DNA from: Spartobacteria bacterium
Lineage (GTDB): Bacteria > Verrucomicrobiota > Verrucomicrobiia > Chthoniobacterales > Chthoniobacteraceae
Assembly (NCBI GenBank): GCA_021324825.1
Contig: JAJPII010000035.1
Location: forward strand, 42,507 to 106,506
DNA: 64,000 nt
Direction: 5' to 3'
Below the pieces are notes generated by a model that did no database searches, had not been told where the DNA came from, and saw only the letters and a program-made list of their open reading frames with translations. Below are positions 30,212 to 38,723 of the stretch, piece after piece. Position numbers and translations under genes: made by a program. Position 1 is the stretch's first letter. Each line of letters starts with the position of its first letter.

Positions 30212-30931
30212 ATGAAGACTATTGCCAAAGCCTTGATTCTATTGTGCTCGCTGGCAATCGCGGCGGCGGGCGAAACCAAAGGGAAATCGTGGAAAATCAG
30301 CGGCGAGTTGGAAGAAGGGTGTTCGTGCGACGCGGCGTGTCCGTGCTGGTTCGACTCCATGCCGACGAAGATGAACTGCGGCGGCGCGCAGGTGCTGTTC
30401 ATCGACCGCGGCAGCTACGGCGGCGTCAAGCTGGACGGCCTTGCCGTCGCGAACTTCGCCCAAAGCCCGGAAGGCGAAACCATGATGAAGTCGTATGGCA
30501 AATGGGATTTCTCCTACCTCTATGTCGACGAGAAAGCGAATCCCGATCAACGCAAAGCCCTGGAGGAAATCGGCAAGACCGTGCTCCCCATGGCGGCCTC
30601 GGTGAAGACGAAAGTCCGCTATGTACCGTTCACGCATGAGACCGTCGGCGGCGAACACAAGCTCACCATCGGCGGTTACGCGGCGATGAGCGGCCACCTG
30701 CTCGAAGGCGGCCTCGGCGGCGCCCCCAAGCTCATGAATCCGCCGGGCGCGGACCCGCTTCACGCGGAGTATCAGCAAGGCCGCACCACGACGCTCACTT
30801 ACAACGACGCCGGGCAGGACTGGAAGCTCCACGGAACGAACTTCATGCTCGCCCGCTTCAAGATCGACAGCGACCAATATGAAAAATACGCCGCCGGCCT
30901 CGCCCAGAAAATGGCGGCCATGAAGAAGTAG
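30212..30931 (+). CDS. secreted DUF1326-domain protein
   Basis: A 239-residue protein with a signal peptide (MKTIAKALILLCSLAIAAAG) and the DUF1326 hallmark EEGCSCDAACPCWF near residue 33, a cysteine cluster reminiscent of metal or heme binding. Later segments (GVKLDGLAVANFAQSPEGE, LTIGGYAAMSGHLLEGGLGG) also fit the family. The function of DUF1326 proteins is not established. It is transcribed alone, divergent from the ABC exporter operon, with a promoter so close that the mRNA may be leaderless. Confidence 0.85.
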   Translation: MKTIAKALILLCSLAIAAAGETKGKSWKISGELEEGCSCDAACPCWFDSMPTKMNCGGAQVLFIDRGSYGGVKLDGLAVANFAQSPEGETMMKSYGKWDFSYLYVDEKANPDQRKALEEIGKTVLPMAASVKTKVRYVPFTHETVGGEHKLTIGGYAAMSGHLLEGGLGGAPKLMNPPGADPLHAEYQQGRTTTLTYNDAGQDWKLHGTNFMLARFKIDSDQYEKYAAGLAQKMAAMKK

Positions 30932-31079
30932 CTTTACATCGGAATCGCCCTCAATCAGCGAGATCACGTTTGCCGGAAAATCAGTTATTGGTTGCCAGGA
31001 GACTCGGCGTCCGGTTAGGTCCCAAAAGGGGTGCGATCTGCTGGCGGTCGCATATCTCGAACATCTAATTACGCGAAGC

Positions 31080-31352
31080 TCAAAAGCTTATTTCAAAACC
31101 TCGGGAACCCTTGGCGGGCGCGGCTTCGTGTTTTTCGGTGTGGGAGATCAGCGAGCCGAGGTCGCTCTTGGCGATGGCGTCGAGGAAGGAGGCCACTTCG
31201 TTTTCCTCGCCTTGCGCGTTTAATTCGACCCGCCCGTCGGCGAGGTTTCGCACGCAGCCCGTTACTTCATAGCCGGTGGCGATCCGCTTTACCGTGTAGC
31301 GGAAGCCCACCCCTTGCACGCGCCCCTCGTAAAAGACTTTGCATGCCGTCAC
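31080..31352 (-). CDS. acyP: acylphosphatase
   Basis: A 90-residue enzyme hydrolysing carboxyl-phosphate bonds such as acetyl-phosphate. The motif YEGRVQGVGFRY holds the catalytic Arg18, and Asn36 is in GCVRNLADGRVE; both match the family. The start is GTG, overlapping the stop of the GalT-like gene as GTGA. It ends with GSRGFEISF, close to the usual family tail. It is the last gene of a minus-strand cluster. Confidence 0.94.
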   Translation of the reverse strand: MTACKVFYEGRVQGVGFRYTVKRIATGYEVTGCVRNLADGRVELNAQGEENEVASFLDAIAKSDLGSLISHTEKHEAAPAKGSRGFEISF

Positions 31353-32350
31353 AGTTCCACTTTTCGCAGAAACTCCGCGGCGGCTTCGGGCAGGACGGGA
31401 TTGAGATGGCAGCCGGTCGCGAGGTCGAATCCGCCGGGATGGAAGAGCCGGGGGACGATCTCGATGTGCCAGCGAAAGTCCTGGCTCAAGGTGTTCCAGT
31501 GGTCGCTCCTCCGCGTCCGGGTCGGCGCGGTGGTCAGCACGAGGTTGTATGCGGGGAGGTCGAGGGCCTTTATCAGGCGCCGGAGAGCCGTTTTAAGCAC
31601 GTCGGCAAGCTGCGCGGCTTCCTGGTCGGTGATGCCGTGGAAGTCGGCGCATTGCCGCTTCGGATAGATCGCCTGCTCGAACGGCGAGCGCGATGCGTAC
31701 GGGCAGAATACGGCGAACCCGTTGTTTTCATAGACGAGCCGCCTGCTCACGCGCACTTCCTCGCGGAGGATGTCCTCGAAGATGGAGCGCTTCTTTCGTT
31801 TGTAGAAGTCGCGCGCGACGATGAGTTTCTGCCGCAGGGGGAGGGGTGTCACCGCCATCGCGATGAGCTGGCTGATGGAGTGCGCGACCGTCGCGCCCGC
31901 CTGGGCGCCGACGTTCTTGATGATGAAGAAGGAGCGCATCCTGTCGTCCCTCGTCAGGTCGAGCATCCGCGTCCGCCAGGCGGCGATGACTTCGGTGATC
32001 GCGGGCAGGGGGAGTTCCTCCAGCGCGGCGCCATTTGGCGTCTCGACGATGACTTCGTGCGCGCCGACGCCGTCCATCCGGTCGTAGAAGCCGTCCGCGG
32101 CCATCGCGGCCTGGCCCTCGACGCGCAAGGCGGGCGTGCGGCTCGGCGCCACGCGGATGCGCCACGCCTCGCCCCCGGCGGGCGCGGTGTAGAGCGCGTG
32201 CGGCGCGAAGCGTTCGTTGCCGGCCGAAAAGGGGCTGGCCGTTTCCGGGGCCGCCGGGCCGCGGACGAAATCCGGCTTGACCAGGCGCGACTTTGAAAAG
32301 ACCGTCCAGGTCTGCCGCAACGGGTCCAGCCTCATTTCGGTGTCACTCAT
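31349..32350 (-). CDS. GalT-like nucleotidyltransferase lacking the nucleophilic His
   Basis: A 333-residue homologue of galactose-1-phosphate uridylyltransferase (HIT superfamily). Shared features are the N-terminal RLDPLRQTWTVFSKSR, HEVIVETPNG near residue 98, FFIIKNVGAQAGAT near residue 141 and the C-terminal FRWHIEIVPRL followed by GFDLATGCHLNPV. The active-site HxHxQ block, normally like HPHSQ, reads H157-S-I159-S-Q161, so the second His, the covalent nucleophile in GalT, is replaced by Ile. The neighbours (acylphosphatase, zincin) are not Leloir genes. It may be inactive or have a changed activity, so I do not assign the symbol galT. Confidence 0.82.
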   Translation of the reverse strand: MSDTEMRLDPLRQTWTVFSKSRLVKPDFVRGPAAPETASPFSAGNERFAPHALYTAPAGGEAWRIRVAPSRTPALRVEGQAAMAADGFYDRMDGVGAHEVIVETPNGAALEELPLPAITEVIAAWRTRMLDLTRDDRMRSFFIIKNVGAQAGATVAHSISQLIAMAVTPLPLRQKLIVARDFYKRKKRSIFEDILREEVRVSRRLVYENNGFAVFCPYASRSPFEQAIYPKRQCADFHGITDQEAAQLADVLKTALRRLIKALDLPAYNLVLTTAPTRTRRSDHWNTLSQDFRWHIEIVPRLFHPGGFDLATGCHLNPVLPEAAAEFLRKVEL

Positions 32351-33687
32351 CGCGGGGCGAATGCATGGGCCAGGGCGTCGGCCCAGCGGGCGGTTGATGC
32401 GTCCAGTAAGAGGACTTCGGTTGGGGTCGGGCTAAGCAAAAGAATGTCGCGCGGTTCCTTCACCGCGAAGGAGCCGTCGCTTTCCACTATCTTAGATGAA
32501 CTCAATTTATAGCGTTTCTGCAAGCAGCGTTTGAGGGCGGCGATGAATTGGGCCGCGTTTTCCGGCGCATCCCAGACCGTTTTCCAGACCACCGCGCCGC
32601 CTTCGTCATATACCAGATAGCGGTCGCCCCGCCACCCGGCGGAGGCGTTCCTGGCCGTGTCCGGGTCCACCCAATCCGTTAAAAGAACCCGGACGCCCAT
32701 CTCGCCCATGACGTTGTCGCAGAGCGGCGCCTGGCCCAGCACGTTTGTCTCCGGCCAGGAAATGCGTTGCGGTTCTTCTCTCGGTTCGGCCAGGTATTTC
32801 TCGGGATGCAGTATCTGCGAGGTGGAGGAGGGGGGATGCGCGAAGGCCGACGAGACGGCCGCATAACCGCCCCGCGCCGCCAGCGCTTCGCAGAATTCCT
32901 GGCCGCGCAGATACGGAAAGACCAGCATCTCGCGCAAGTAACGCGGCGCGGATTCCAGTTGATTCAGATTCTGCGACATCATGCCCGAGAAATTGTCCCG
33001 CAGGCCGCGCCATGAGAAATTCTTCAGCATGTACTCGGACATGACCATCGTGGCGTCGCCCTCGACAAGGGCGCTCGCGGCGAGCGTCTGGTCGTCGTTG
33101 TTCTTCAACTCCAGCGGCAGGTTCGTCAACCCGAAGTGCTGGTCCTGCAGGGCGTGCGTCAGTTCGTGCGCGAGCACCACGCGGTTCTGCGAGTTCTCCA
33201 GCGACGCATCCTTGAACATGAAGAGCCGGTGCTGGTGCTGGTCGTAAAACGCCGCCACCTGTTCGCCGAGCAGGTCCAAATATTTCTCCCGGAGGGGATA
33301 GCCGCGTTCCATGAGGCCCATCGCCGCGTAGCCCGTTGCGGCGTCGCGAAATTCGGCTTCGGTGAAAAGGTCGCTCAATTTGCGGCGCAGCGTTTCCCTT
33401 ATGCCCTGCTTTGTCACCACGTCGTAGACCACGGGTTTCAAAAATTCCAGGCCCCGGATCGCGACCACCGCTTTCTCCACCGCCGCGCGTTCCTCCGCCT
33501 CGGCGGCCCGCGCCTTCTTTTTTTCCTCGCCGGCAAGGAAGGCGCGCAGGCGCTCGTTCTCGCTTTCGAGGAAGGCGACGCGCCGGCGCGCGAACTGCAA
33601 GTCGTCAATCCGCCTCTGCAGGACGACTTCCCACCCCGCCAGGCCCAGCGCGAAGAGCGCAAAAAGTATTGCCAGCCGTTTGCCCAC
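32347..33687 (-). CDS. membrane-anchored zinc metallopeptidase-like protein
   Basis: A 446-residue protein with an N-terminal membrane anchor (residues 5-18) and a short coiled coil (about 25-75, with EEKKKARAAEAEERAAVEKA). A gluzincin-type motif HELTHALQDQHF gives zinc ligands H174 and H178 with catalytic E175; E209 in ASALVEGDATMVM is a good candidate third ligand. The C-terminal 120 residues (DNVMGEMGVRVLLTDW onwards) are unassigned. The ATG overlap with the GalT-like gene suggests coupling. Substrate unknown; extracytoplasmic topology is inferred from the anchor. Confidence 0.8.
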   Translation of the reverse strand: MGKRLAILFALFALGLAGWEVVLQRRIDDLQFARRRVAFLESENERLRAFLAGEEKKKARAAEAEERAAVEKAVVAIRGLEFLKPVVYDVVTKQGIRETLRRKLSDLFTEAEFRDAATGYAAMGLMERGYPLREKYLDLLGEQVAAFYDQHQHRLFMFKDASLENSQNRVVLAHELTHALQDQHFGLTNLPLELKNNDDQTLAASALVEGDATMVMSEYMLKNFSWRGLRDNFSGMMSQNLNQLESAPRYLREMLVFPYLRGQEFCEALAARGGYAAVSSAFAHPPSSTSQILHPEKYLAEPREEPQRISWPETNVLGQAPLCDNVMGEMGVRVLLTDWVDPDTARNASAGWRGDRYLVYDEGGAVVWKTVWDAPENAAQFIAALKRCLQKRYKLSSSKIVESDGSFAVKEPRDILLLSPTPTEVLLLDASTARWADALAHAFAPR

Positions 33688-33696
33688 CGGCGGATT

Positions 33697-34158
33697 TTAC
33701 CGATCCCTCCGGGGCAGCGCCCTTTTGCCGCCGCTCTGCACCAGGTTGCCATCCGCGTCGTAAGCGTCGATCTTCATGAGTCGGCCGGCCGCGTCGTAGC
33801 GGTAGACGAAGCGCCCGAGGAGCCTGTTGTCGGGGGTGTATTCCACTTCCTCGCTGACGCGGTTCATCTCGTTGCGCTTGTAGACGGCCCTGTAAAGCTC
33901 GTGTCCTTTGCCGTCATAGACGTGGCCTTGCAGGGGGTTGTTCTCGTCGTCCAGGGTGCAGACGACCTTGCGGAGGATCTTGTCGGCTTGGTTGTAGGTG
34001 ACGGCTTCGGACGTGTGGTTCCCGGAGTCGATCGTCGTGACGGTGCGCGAACCGTCGTCGTGCAGCGCGGTCGTCACCCGTATGTCGCTGCTGCCAGGCG
34101 CGTCCTGCGCGCACGCCAATCGCCATCCAAGCAACGCGAGCAATGCGATCTTCTTCAT
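33697..34158 (-). CDS. small secreted YD/RHS-repeat-like protein
   Basis: A 153-residue exported protein. MKKIALLALLGWRLACAQ is a signal peptide; the frame extends 13 codons further up but gives a worse leader. The mature part carries YD-like repeats (VTYNQADKILRKVV, VYDGKGHELYRAVY, VEYTPDNRLLGRFVYRYD, AAGRLMKIDAYDADGNLV), the beta-strand unit seen in RHS proteins. It begins 13 nt after the GT9 gene start side and ends 9 nt before the zincin gene, so it belongs to the same minus-strand unit. Function unknown. Confidence 0.78.
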   Translation of the reverse strand: MKKIALLALLGWRLACAQDAPGSSDIRVTTALHDDGSRTVTTIDSGNHTSEAVTYNQADKILRKVVCTLDDENNPLQGHVYDGKGHELYRAVYKRNEMNRVSEEVEYTPDNRLLGRFVYRYDAAGRLMKIDAYDADGNLVQSGGKRALPRRDR

Positions 34159-34171
34159 CGGAAAAGAGACA

Positions 34172-35185
34172 TTAAGCCGCGCCTTGCGGTTGTCCAAGCT
34201 GCGTTTTGATCGCGCCTGTCACCTGTGAAACGGATATATCCCTCATGGCTCCCGGGGCGTGCTTCGGCTTGAACTCGGTCAGCGGCCCGGGGTTGCCGGC
34301 CGCGAGGATAAGCGCCCTGGGATGGCGCGGCCTCCAATGGAACGGGTTGGTCGGCCCGAAGAGTGCGATCTGCGGCGTGGCGAACGCGCCGGCGATGTGC
34401 ATCGCGGCGGAATCGACGCTGAGGAAAAGACGAGCGCCGCGGGCGAGGGCCGCGAGAGTCATGAGATCGACGGAGCCGCTCAAGTCGCAGCACGGCGACC
34501 GGAGGGCCGCCTTTATCTCGCCGATGTGCTTTTGCTCCGAAGCGTCGCGCCCGCCCGTCAGGATGCACGGGAAGGGCGTTTCCGCGTTGCAGAAGTCGAT
34601 GACGCGCGCCCAGCGTTTGGCGGACCAATATTTCTCCGACCGCGCGGAACCGGGCTGGATCATTATATACGGCGGCGCGACGTCGCGCGCGGCGAGCACC
34701 TGGCCCGCCTTCTTGGACGCCCATTCCGGCAGGTGCAGGGGGATGCCTTCGCCCCAGACTTCGATGTCCAGACAGCGAAGCAGGTGGAGATAATGATCCA
34801 CCGTGTGGCAGTCCCGCACCGGAGAGTCGACGAAGCAATTGTAGAAAATCGACCGCGCCGAGGAATCGCGCACGGATTGAAACGCGACTCTCTTGGGCGC
34901 TTTCGACAGCACGGAAAACAAGGCCGACCTGTCGTTCCCCGTGAAGTCCAGGCAGAAGTCGAAATGCGTGAAGACCATCTTCCACCAAAGCGGCGCATTC
35001 CCTTCCTTGCGGCTGTGGATCAGCGTATCGTCGACGAAATCGAGGGCTGGGAGAAGTTCGCGGCACCCGTCCTGGATCGCGAGGGTGATGTGCGCCTCCG
35101 GATGGCGCTGCCTCAATGCGAAGAGCGCCGGGGCGGTAAGAATAAGGTCGCCGATGCGCTTAAGCTGGAGGGCGAGGATTTTCAT
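34172..35185 (-). CDS. glycosyltransferase family 9 (heptosyltransferase-like)
   Basis: A 337-residue GT-B enzyme related to LPS ADP-heptose transferases (WaaC/WaaF/WaaQ). The start MKILALQLKRIGDLILTAPA is the typical GT9 N-terminus. The acceptor/nucleotide region has IMIQPGSARSEKYWSAKRWA near residue 170, the ADP-heptose site-like FLSVDSAAMHIAGAFATPQI near residue 262 and ALFGPTNPFHW. It probably acts in LPS core or another surface glycan, at the cytoplasmic face of the membrane. It is divergent from a GT4 gene with only 39 bp between starts. Confidence 0.9.
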   Translation of the reverse strand: MKILALQLKRIGDLILTAPALFALRQRHPEAHITLAIQDGCRELLPALDFVDDTLIHSRKEGNAPLWWKMVFTHFDFCLDFTGNDRSALFSVLSKAPKRVAFQSVRDSSARSIFYNCFVDSPVRDCHTVDHYLHLLRCLDIEVWGEGIPLHLPEWASKKAGQVLAARDVAPPYIMIQPGSARSEKYWSAKRWARVIDFCNAETPFPCILTGGRDASEQKHIGEIKAALRSPCCDLSGSVDLMTLAALARGARLFLSVDSAAMHIAGAFATPQIALFGPTNPFHWRPRHPRALILAAGNPGPLTEFKPKHAPGAMRDISVSQVTGAIKTQLGQPQGAA

Positions 35186-35224
35186 GAAGTAATATGAATG
35201 ATGCGTCATGAGTAAAGTGGTCAA

Positions 35225-36286
35225 ATGAACATCGGCCTCGTCAGGCGGGGTTATTCCGCCACGGGCGGCGCGGAAAGCTACCTGAAACGTTTCGCCGGAG
35301 CTCTCGCCTCCGAAGGCCACGGCTGCGTCCTTTTCACCTCGGGCCGCTGGAAGGGGGAGTGGCCGTTCGGCGAAGTCCGCATCGTGCCGGGCGAGTCGCC
35401 CCGGGCGTTCGCGGACGCCTTTGCGAAACTCGATCCCCGTTGCGACACCGTGTTCAGCCTTGAGCGCGTCTGGAGTTGCGATTGTTACCGAGCGGGCGAC
35501 GGCGTTCACCGCGCGTGGCTGGAACGCCGCGCCCGGTTCGAACCCGCATGGAAAGCGCGATTCCGCGGCCTTCAGCCGAAACACCGCGCCTTGCTCGAAC
35601 TGGAAACGAAGCTTTTCAAGGAAGGAGGAGCGCGCCTCGTCATCGCGAACTCCAACATGGTGAAGGAGGAGATCGTGCGGCATTTCGGGTGCAACCCGGC
35701 GCGCATACGCGTTGTCTATAATGGCGTGTCGCCGGGGCCGCGGGCGTCCCGCGCGGAAGCGAGGGAGCGGCTCGGTCTCGCGGAGGATGCATACGTCGTC
35801 CTCTTCGCGGGCTCGGGGTGGGAGCGCAAGGGCTTGCGCTTCGCGATGGAAGCGGTCAACGCCTCGGCGTCCGGCCCGCTTTTGCTCGTCGCGGGAAAGG
35901 GGAAGCCCAGGGGCTGCCCCGCCTCGGATCGCGCGCGATTCCTGGGGCCGCTGAAAGACATGGCGGGAGCGCTGGCCGCCGCGGATGTTTTCCTCCTGCC
36001 GACCATCTATGATCCGTTCTCGAACGCGTGCCTGGAGGCGCTCGCGGCGGGCCTGCCCGTCATCACCACTTCGGCCAATGGGTTCGCGGAAATCATCGAG
36101 CGCGGCGTCGAGGGCGAGGTCTTGGACGATCCCTCCGGAATCGTTGAAATGGCCCGCGCCATCGATGCGTGGAGCGATACGGAACGCAGGCTCGCAATCA
36201 AGCCGCGCCTCGCCGGGATCGCGGCGCGCTTCACGGTGGAAGCCAATTTACGGGAGACGCTCAAATTTCTTTTGCAAGAGGATTGA
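35225..36286 (+). CDS. glycosyltransferase family 4 (WaaG-like)
   Basis: A 353-residue GT-B glycosyltransferase resembling LPS core glucosyltransferase I. The N-terminus MNIGLVRRGYSATGGAESYL has the Gly-Gly-Ala-Glu acceptor loop. VIANSNMVKEEIVRHFG and IRVVYNGV near residue 155 are family landmarks, as is the nucleotide-sugar EX7E-type region DPFSNACLEALAAGLPVITT near residue 260. It is divergent from the GT9 gene, which supports a shared glycan pathway. The following gene, 43 nt downstream, is unrelated. Confidence 0.92.
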   Translation: MNIGLVRRGYSATGGAESYLKRFAGALASEGHGCVLFTSGRWKGEWPFGEVRIVPGESPRAFADAFAKLDPRCDTVFSLERVWSCDCYRAGDGVHRAWLERRARFEPAWKARFRGLQPKHRALLELETKLFKEGGARLVIANSNMVKEEIVRHFGCNPARIRVVYNGVSPGPRASRAEARERLGLAEDAYVVLFAGSGWERKGLRFAMEAVNASASGPLLLVAGKGKPRGCPASDRARFLGPLKDMAGALAAADVFLLPTIYDPFSNACLEALAAGLPVITTSANGFAEIIERGVEGEVLDDPSGIVEMARAIDAWSDTERRLAIKPRLAGIAARFTVEANLRETLKFLLQED

Positions 36287-36329
36287 CATCTCCCGTTCAG
36301 CGGCAAGGCTAGCAACGCCCCAACACCCC

Positions 36330-37223
36330 ATGACGCAGCGGTTAAAAATATTCATCGCTTATTGTTATCCGGACCAGAAGTGGCTCCAGCGCGTCCGGAC
36401 CGCCATGGCGCCGATGCCGCCGGAAGATTTCGTCGTGTGGGATGACCGGAAATTCCGCGCGGGAAACGCGTGGAAGAACGAGCTTTCCGCCGCCCTCGCG
36501 GAAGCCGACCTCGCGGTCATGCTCGTCAGCGATATTTTCCTGGATTCCGACTTTGTCGCCCGCGCGAATTTCCCCGCGCTTCTCGCCAAGGCGCGACGCG
36601 AAGGCGGTCCGCGCCTCGCCTGGGTGCTCGTGAGCCACTGTCTCCACGAAGCCGCGGGATTGAACCCCGCGTACGCAGTCAACGATCTCGATAATCCGCT
36701 GGACGGCATAAGCGCCTCGCGGCGCGACGCGGCGGTGGCGATCATCGCGGCAAAACTGAGGGCGCTGGCCGCGGGGGAAAAATACGTCCCGCCCGCTCCG
36801 CCCGCCCCCGCGCCGACTGGGCGCAGAGGTTCGAAAGCGAGCGCCGCACCGCCGCCCCCTCCGCCCGAACCGGTCGAGTCGCCGTACAGCCGGCGGCTTG
36901 GCCAACTGGTGCAGGCCCGCTTCGAGAGCGTGGCGCAACTTCGGACCCTGGAGCGTTGGATGCTCTGGGCCGCGCTGGGGTTTCTCATTCTCTCGCCGCC
37001 GGCCTCGATGGCCCGGGGCAATTTTCTGCTGCTGCCGCTCATCGCGGGCTTCAGCATCCTCCTTGCGACCCTCGCGCTGGTTCTTCGCACGCGCACGGAC
37101 CTCCTCGCGCACAGCATCACCGGCATCCAATACATCCGCACGAGCTTTGAGGACGAAGCCTTGCCCGGCAGGCAGCGCAACCTCTTGAAACAAAAAGCCG
37201 GCCAGCTTCTCGGGGAAGCCTGA
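36330..37223 (+). CDS. TIR-domain protein with C-terminal membrane hairpin
   Basis: A 297-residue protein. Residues about 5-145 form a TIR domain of the bacterial TIR_2 type: KIFIAYCYPDQKWLQRVR, VVWDDRKFRAGNAWKNELSA, AVMLVSDIFLDSDFV and the late block NDLDNPLDGIS. At the position where this subtype usually has the catalytic Glu (an ELPxLL-type segment) it has Asn80 (NFPALL), so NAD cleavage is doubtful. A Pro/Ala linker (153-182) precedes two membrane helices (about 210-226 and 232-253), so the TIR domain is tethered on the cytoplasmic side. The next gene starts 7 nt later and is also membrane-anchored; the pair looks like one module. Confidence 0.85.
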   Translation: MTQRLKIFIAYCYPDQKWLQRVRTAMAPMPPEDFVVWDDRKFRAGNAWKNELSAALAEADLAVMLVSDIFLDSDFVARANFPALLAKARREGGPRLAWVLVSHCLHEAAGLNPAYAVNDLDNPLDGISASRRDAAVAIIAAKLRALAAGEKYVPPAPPAPAPTGRRGSKASAAPPPPPPEPVESPYSRRLGQLVQARFESVAQLRTLERWMLWAALGFLILSPPASMARGNFLLLPLIAGFSILLATLALVLRTRTDLLAHSITGIQYIRTSFEDEALPGRQRNLLKQKAGQLLGEA

Positions 37224-37230
37224 TTTTACC

Positions 37231-38082
37231 ATGGCGGAACAACCCACCCTGAACACCGATCTCGAACAGGCCCTGTACCGCGGGACCTTGAAGGAAAAGC
37301 GGCTTCGGGATCGCATCGCCATTTCCGTGCTGGGGCCGGCGGTGGTGTGCTGCGTATGGCTCCTCTTTTCCGGATACGAGGTCGATACGTGGCGCAAGCG
37401 TTCCAGGGAGATCGAGAACCGGGACGCAACCATCGAGCAAAACCGGGCGGAAGCGCAACGCCAGGCGGACGCGGCCAACGCCGGGAAGGCGGAATCCGAG
37501 AAACACGCCCAGGAGGCCCGCGAACTGGAGAAGGCCGCAAAGGATCACGCCGAGGACATGGAGCAGCGGCTCGTCAAGGTGCGCGAGGAGATCGGCGGGC
37601 TGGGAATCCTCCTCACGGACATAAGCACCGCGCGCACGATGGCTTCGCGCCTGAATTCCAGCGAGGGCGTCGAAGCGCAGTTGGGCGGCATCCGCGGCAC
37701 GCTCGGCAACAGCCTCAGCCGCATCCAAAAGCAGATCGACAGCGCGCTGGCCGGGACCGAGCAAAAGGCGCGGGTCTATCTCTTCATCTCGGACGACAAG
37801 CAACGCGACATCGCCCGGGACTTGAAGTCGCAGCTCGAAAGCAGCGGGTTCGAGGTTTCGGGCATCGCCAAGAACTCCACCCGCCACGTCGAGGCGACGG
37901 AGGTGCGTTACTTCCGCGAGCCGCAGGACAAGGACGGGGCGTCGCAGATACTCGCCATCGTGGAAAAAGACCCGAGGCTCGGCGGAGCGAAGGCCGCTTA
38001 TTCCTCGGATTCGGATTACGCGAAGGTGGGAGGCAACTTCCAGGTCTGGTTCGGAAAGCCGTCCAAGCCGAAGCTCCAGTAA
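37231..38082 (+). CDS. membrane coiled-coil protein with LytR_C-like domain
   Basis: A 283-residue partner of the preceding TIR gene. One membrane helix lies at about 29-48 (IAISVLGPAVVCCVWLLFSG), followed by a long charged coiled coil (about 52-125, rich in E/R/Q/A heptads) and a helical connector. Residues about 177-276 resemble a LytR C-terminal-type alpha/beta domain: ARVYLFISDDKQRDIARDLK, LESSGFEVSGIAKNSTR, and VEKDPRLGGAK with YSSDSDY. The coiled coil would place this domain far from the membrane. Family assignment of the last domain is by pattern and moderate; the function is unknown. Confidence 0.75.
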   Translation: MAEQPTLNTDLEQALYRGTLKEKRLRDRIAISVLGPAVVCCVWLLFSGYEVDTWRKRSREIENRDATIEQNRAEAQRQADAANAGKAESEKHAQEARELEKAAKDHAEDMEQRLVKVREEIGGLGILLTDISTARTMASRLNSSEGVEAQLGGIRGTLGNSLSRIQKQIDSALAGTEQKARVYLFISDDKQRDIARDLKSQLESSGFEVSGIAKNSTRHVEATEVRYFREPQDKDGASQILAIVEKDPRLGGAKAAYSSDSDYAKVGGNFQVWFGKPSKPKLQ

Positions 38083-38131
38083 AAGAACTTGTCAAACGGA
38101 AGCGTCCGTGAGATTTTCACCCACTTTTTCT

Positions 38132-38446
38132 ATGGCATACGCGATCATCAAAACAGGCGGCAAACAATACAAGGTCGCGGAAGGCGACGTCATCGAGGTT
38201 GAAAAACTCGCTGTCGAAACCGGAGCGGAGACGACTTTTTCGGAGGTTCTCTTTTATGGGGACGGCTCGCGCGTGACGGTGGGCGCGGATGCGCTCAAGG
38301 GCGCGGCGGTGGTTGCGGAAGTGCTCGGCCAGAAAAAGGCGCCGAAGGTCATCGCGTTCAAATACCGTCGCCGCAAGGGATACCACCGCACGGTGGGGCA
38401 TCGCCGCAAGGTGACGCAGTTGAAGATCAAGAGCATCACAGCGTAA
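38132..38446 (+). CDS. rplU: 50S ribosomal protein L21
   Basis: Ribosomal large-subunit protein, 104 residues from [19 protein letters not shown], the family N-terminus; an upstream in-frame start (38108) would add eight atypical residues. The conserved C-terminal [20 protein letters not shown] is present, with its basic 23S rRNA-binding character. No Shine-Dalgarno is apparent. It is followed 8 nt later by rpmA, the standard pair. Confidence 0.98.
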   Translation: MAYAIIKTGGKQYKVAEGDVIEVEKLAVETGAETTFSEVLFYGDGSRVTVGADALKGAAVVAEVLGQKKAPKVIAFKYRRRKGYHRTVGHRRKVTQLKIKSITA

Positions 38447-38454
38447 AGGAATTC

Positions 38455-38712
38455 ATGGCACACAAAAAAGGCCAGGGCAGCGTCAAGAACGGCAGGGACA
38501 GCGTCAGCAAGCGCCTCGGCGTCAAGAAATTTGGCAGCGAGGCCGTCATTGCCGGGAATATCATCATCCGCCAGCGCGGCACGAAATTTCTCCCCGGCAG
38601 GAATGTCGGCCTGGGCCGCGACTACACGATCTTCGCGCTGGTCGACGGCGTCGTCCGCTTCGACCGCGGCGGCCGCAGGGTGAATGTGGACGCCCCCGCG
38701 GGCGACAACTAG
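38455..38712 (+). CDS. rpmA: 50S ribosomal protein L27
   Basis: Ribosomal protein near the peptidyl-transferase centre, 85 residues. The N-terminus [20 protein letters not shown] matches L27 with its flexible tail exposed directly, without the cleavable extension found in Firmicutes. [20 protein letters not shown] is the diagnostic core. The tail [13 protein letters not shown] is normal. Its stop codon lies in the AGGAG-containing region that precedes trmL. Confidence 0.98.
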   Translation: MAHKKGQGSVKNGRDSVSKRLGVKKFGSEAVIAGNIIIRQRGTKFLPGRNVGLGRDYTIFALVDGVVRFDRGGRRVNVDAPAGDN

Positions 38713-38723
38713 GAGCGCCTGCC

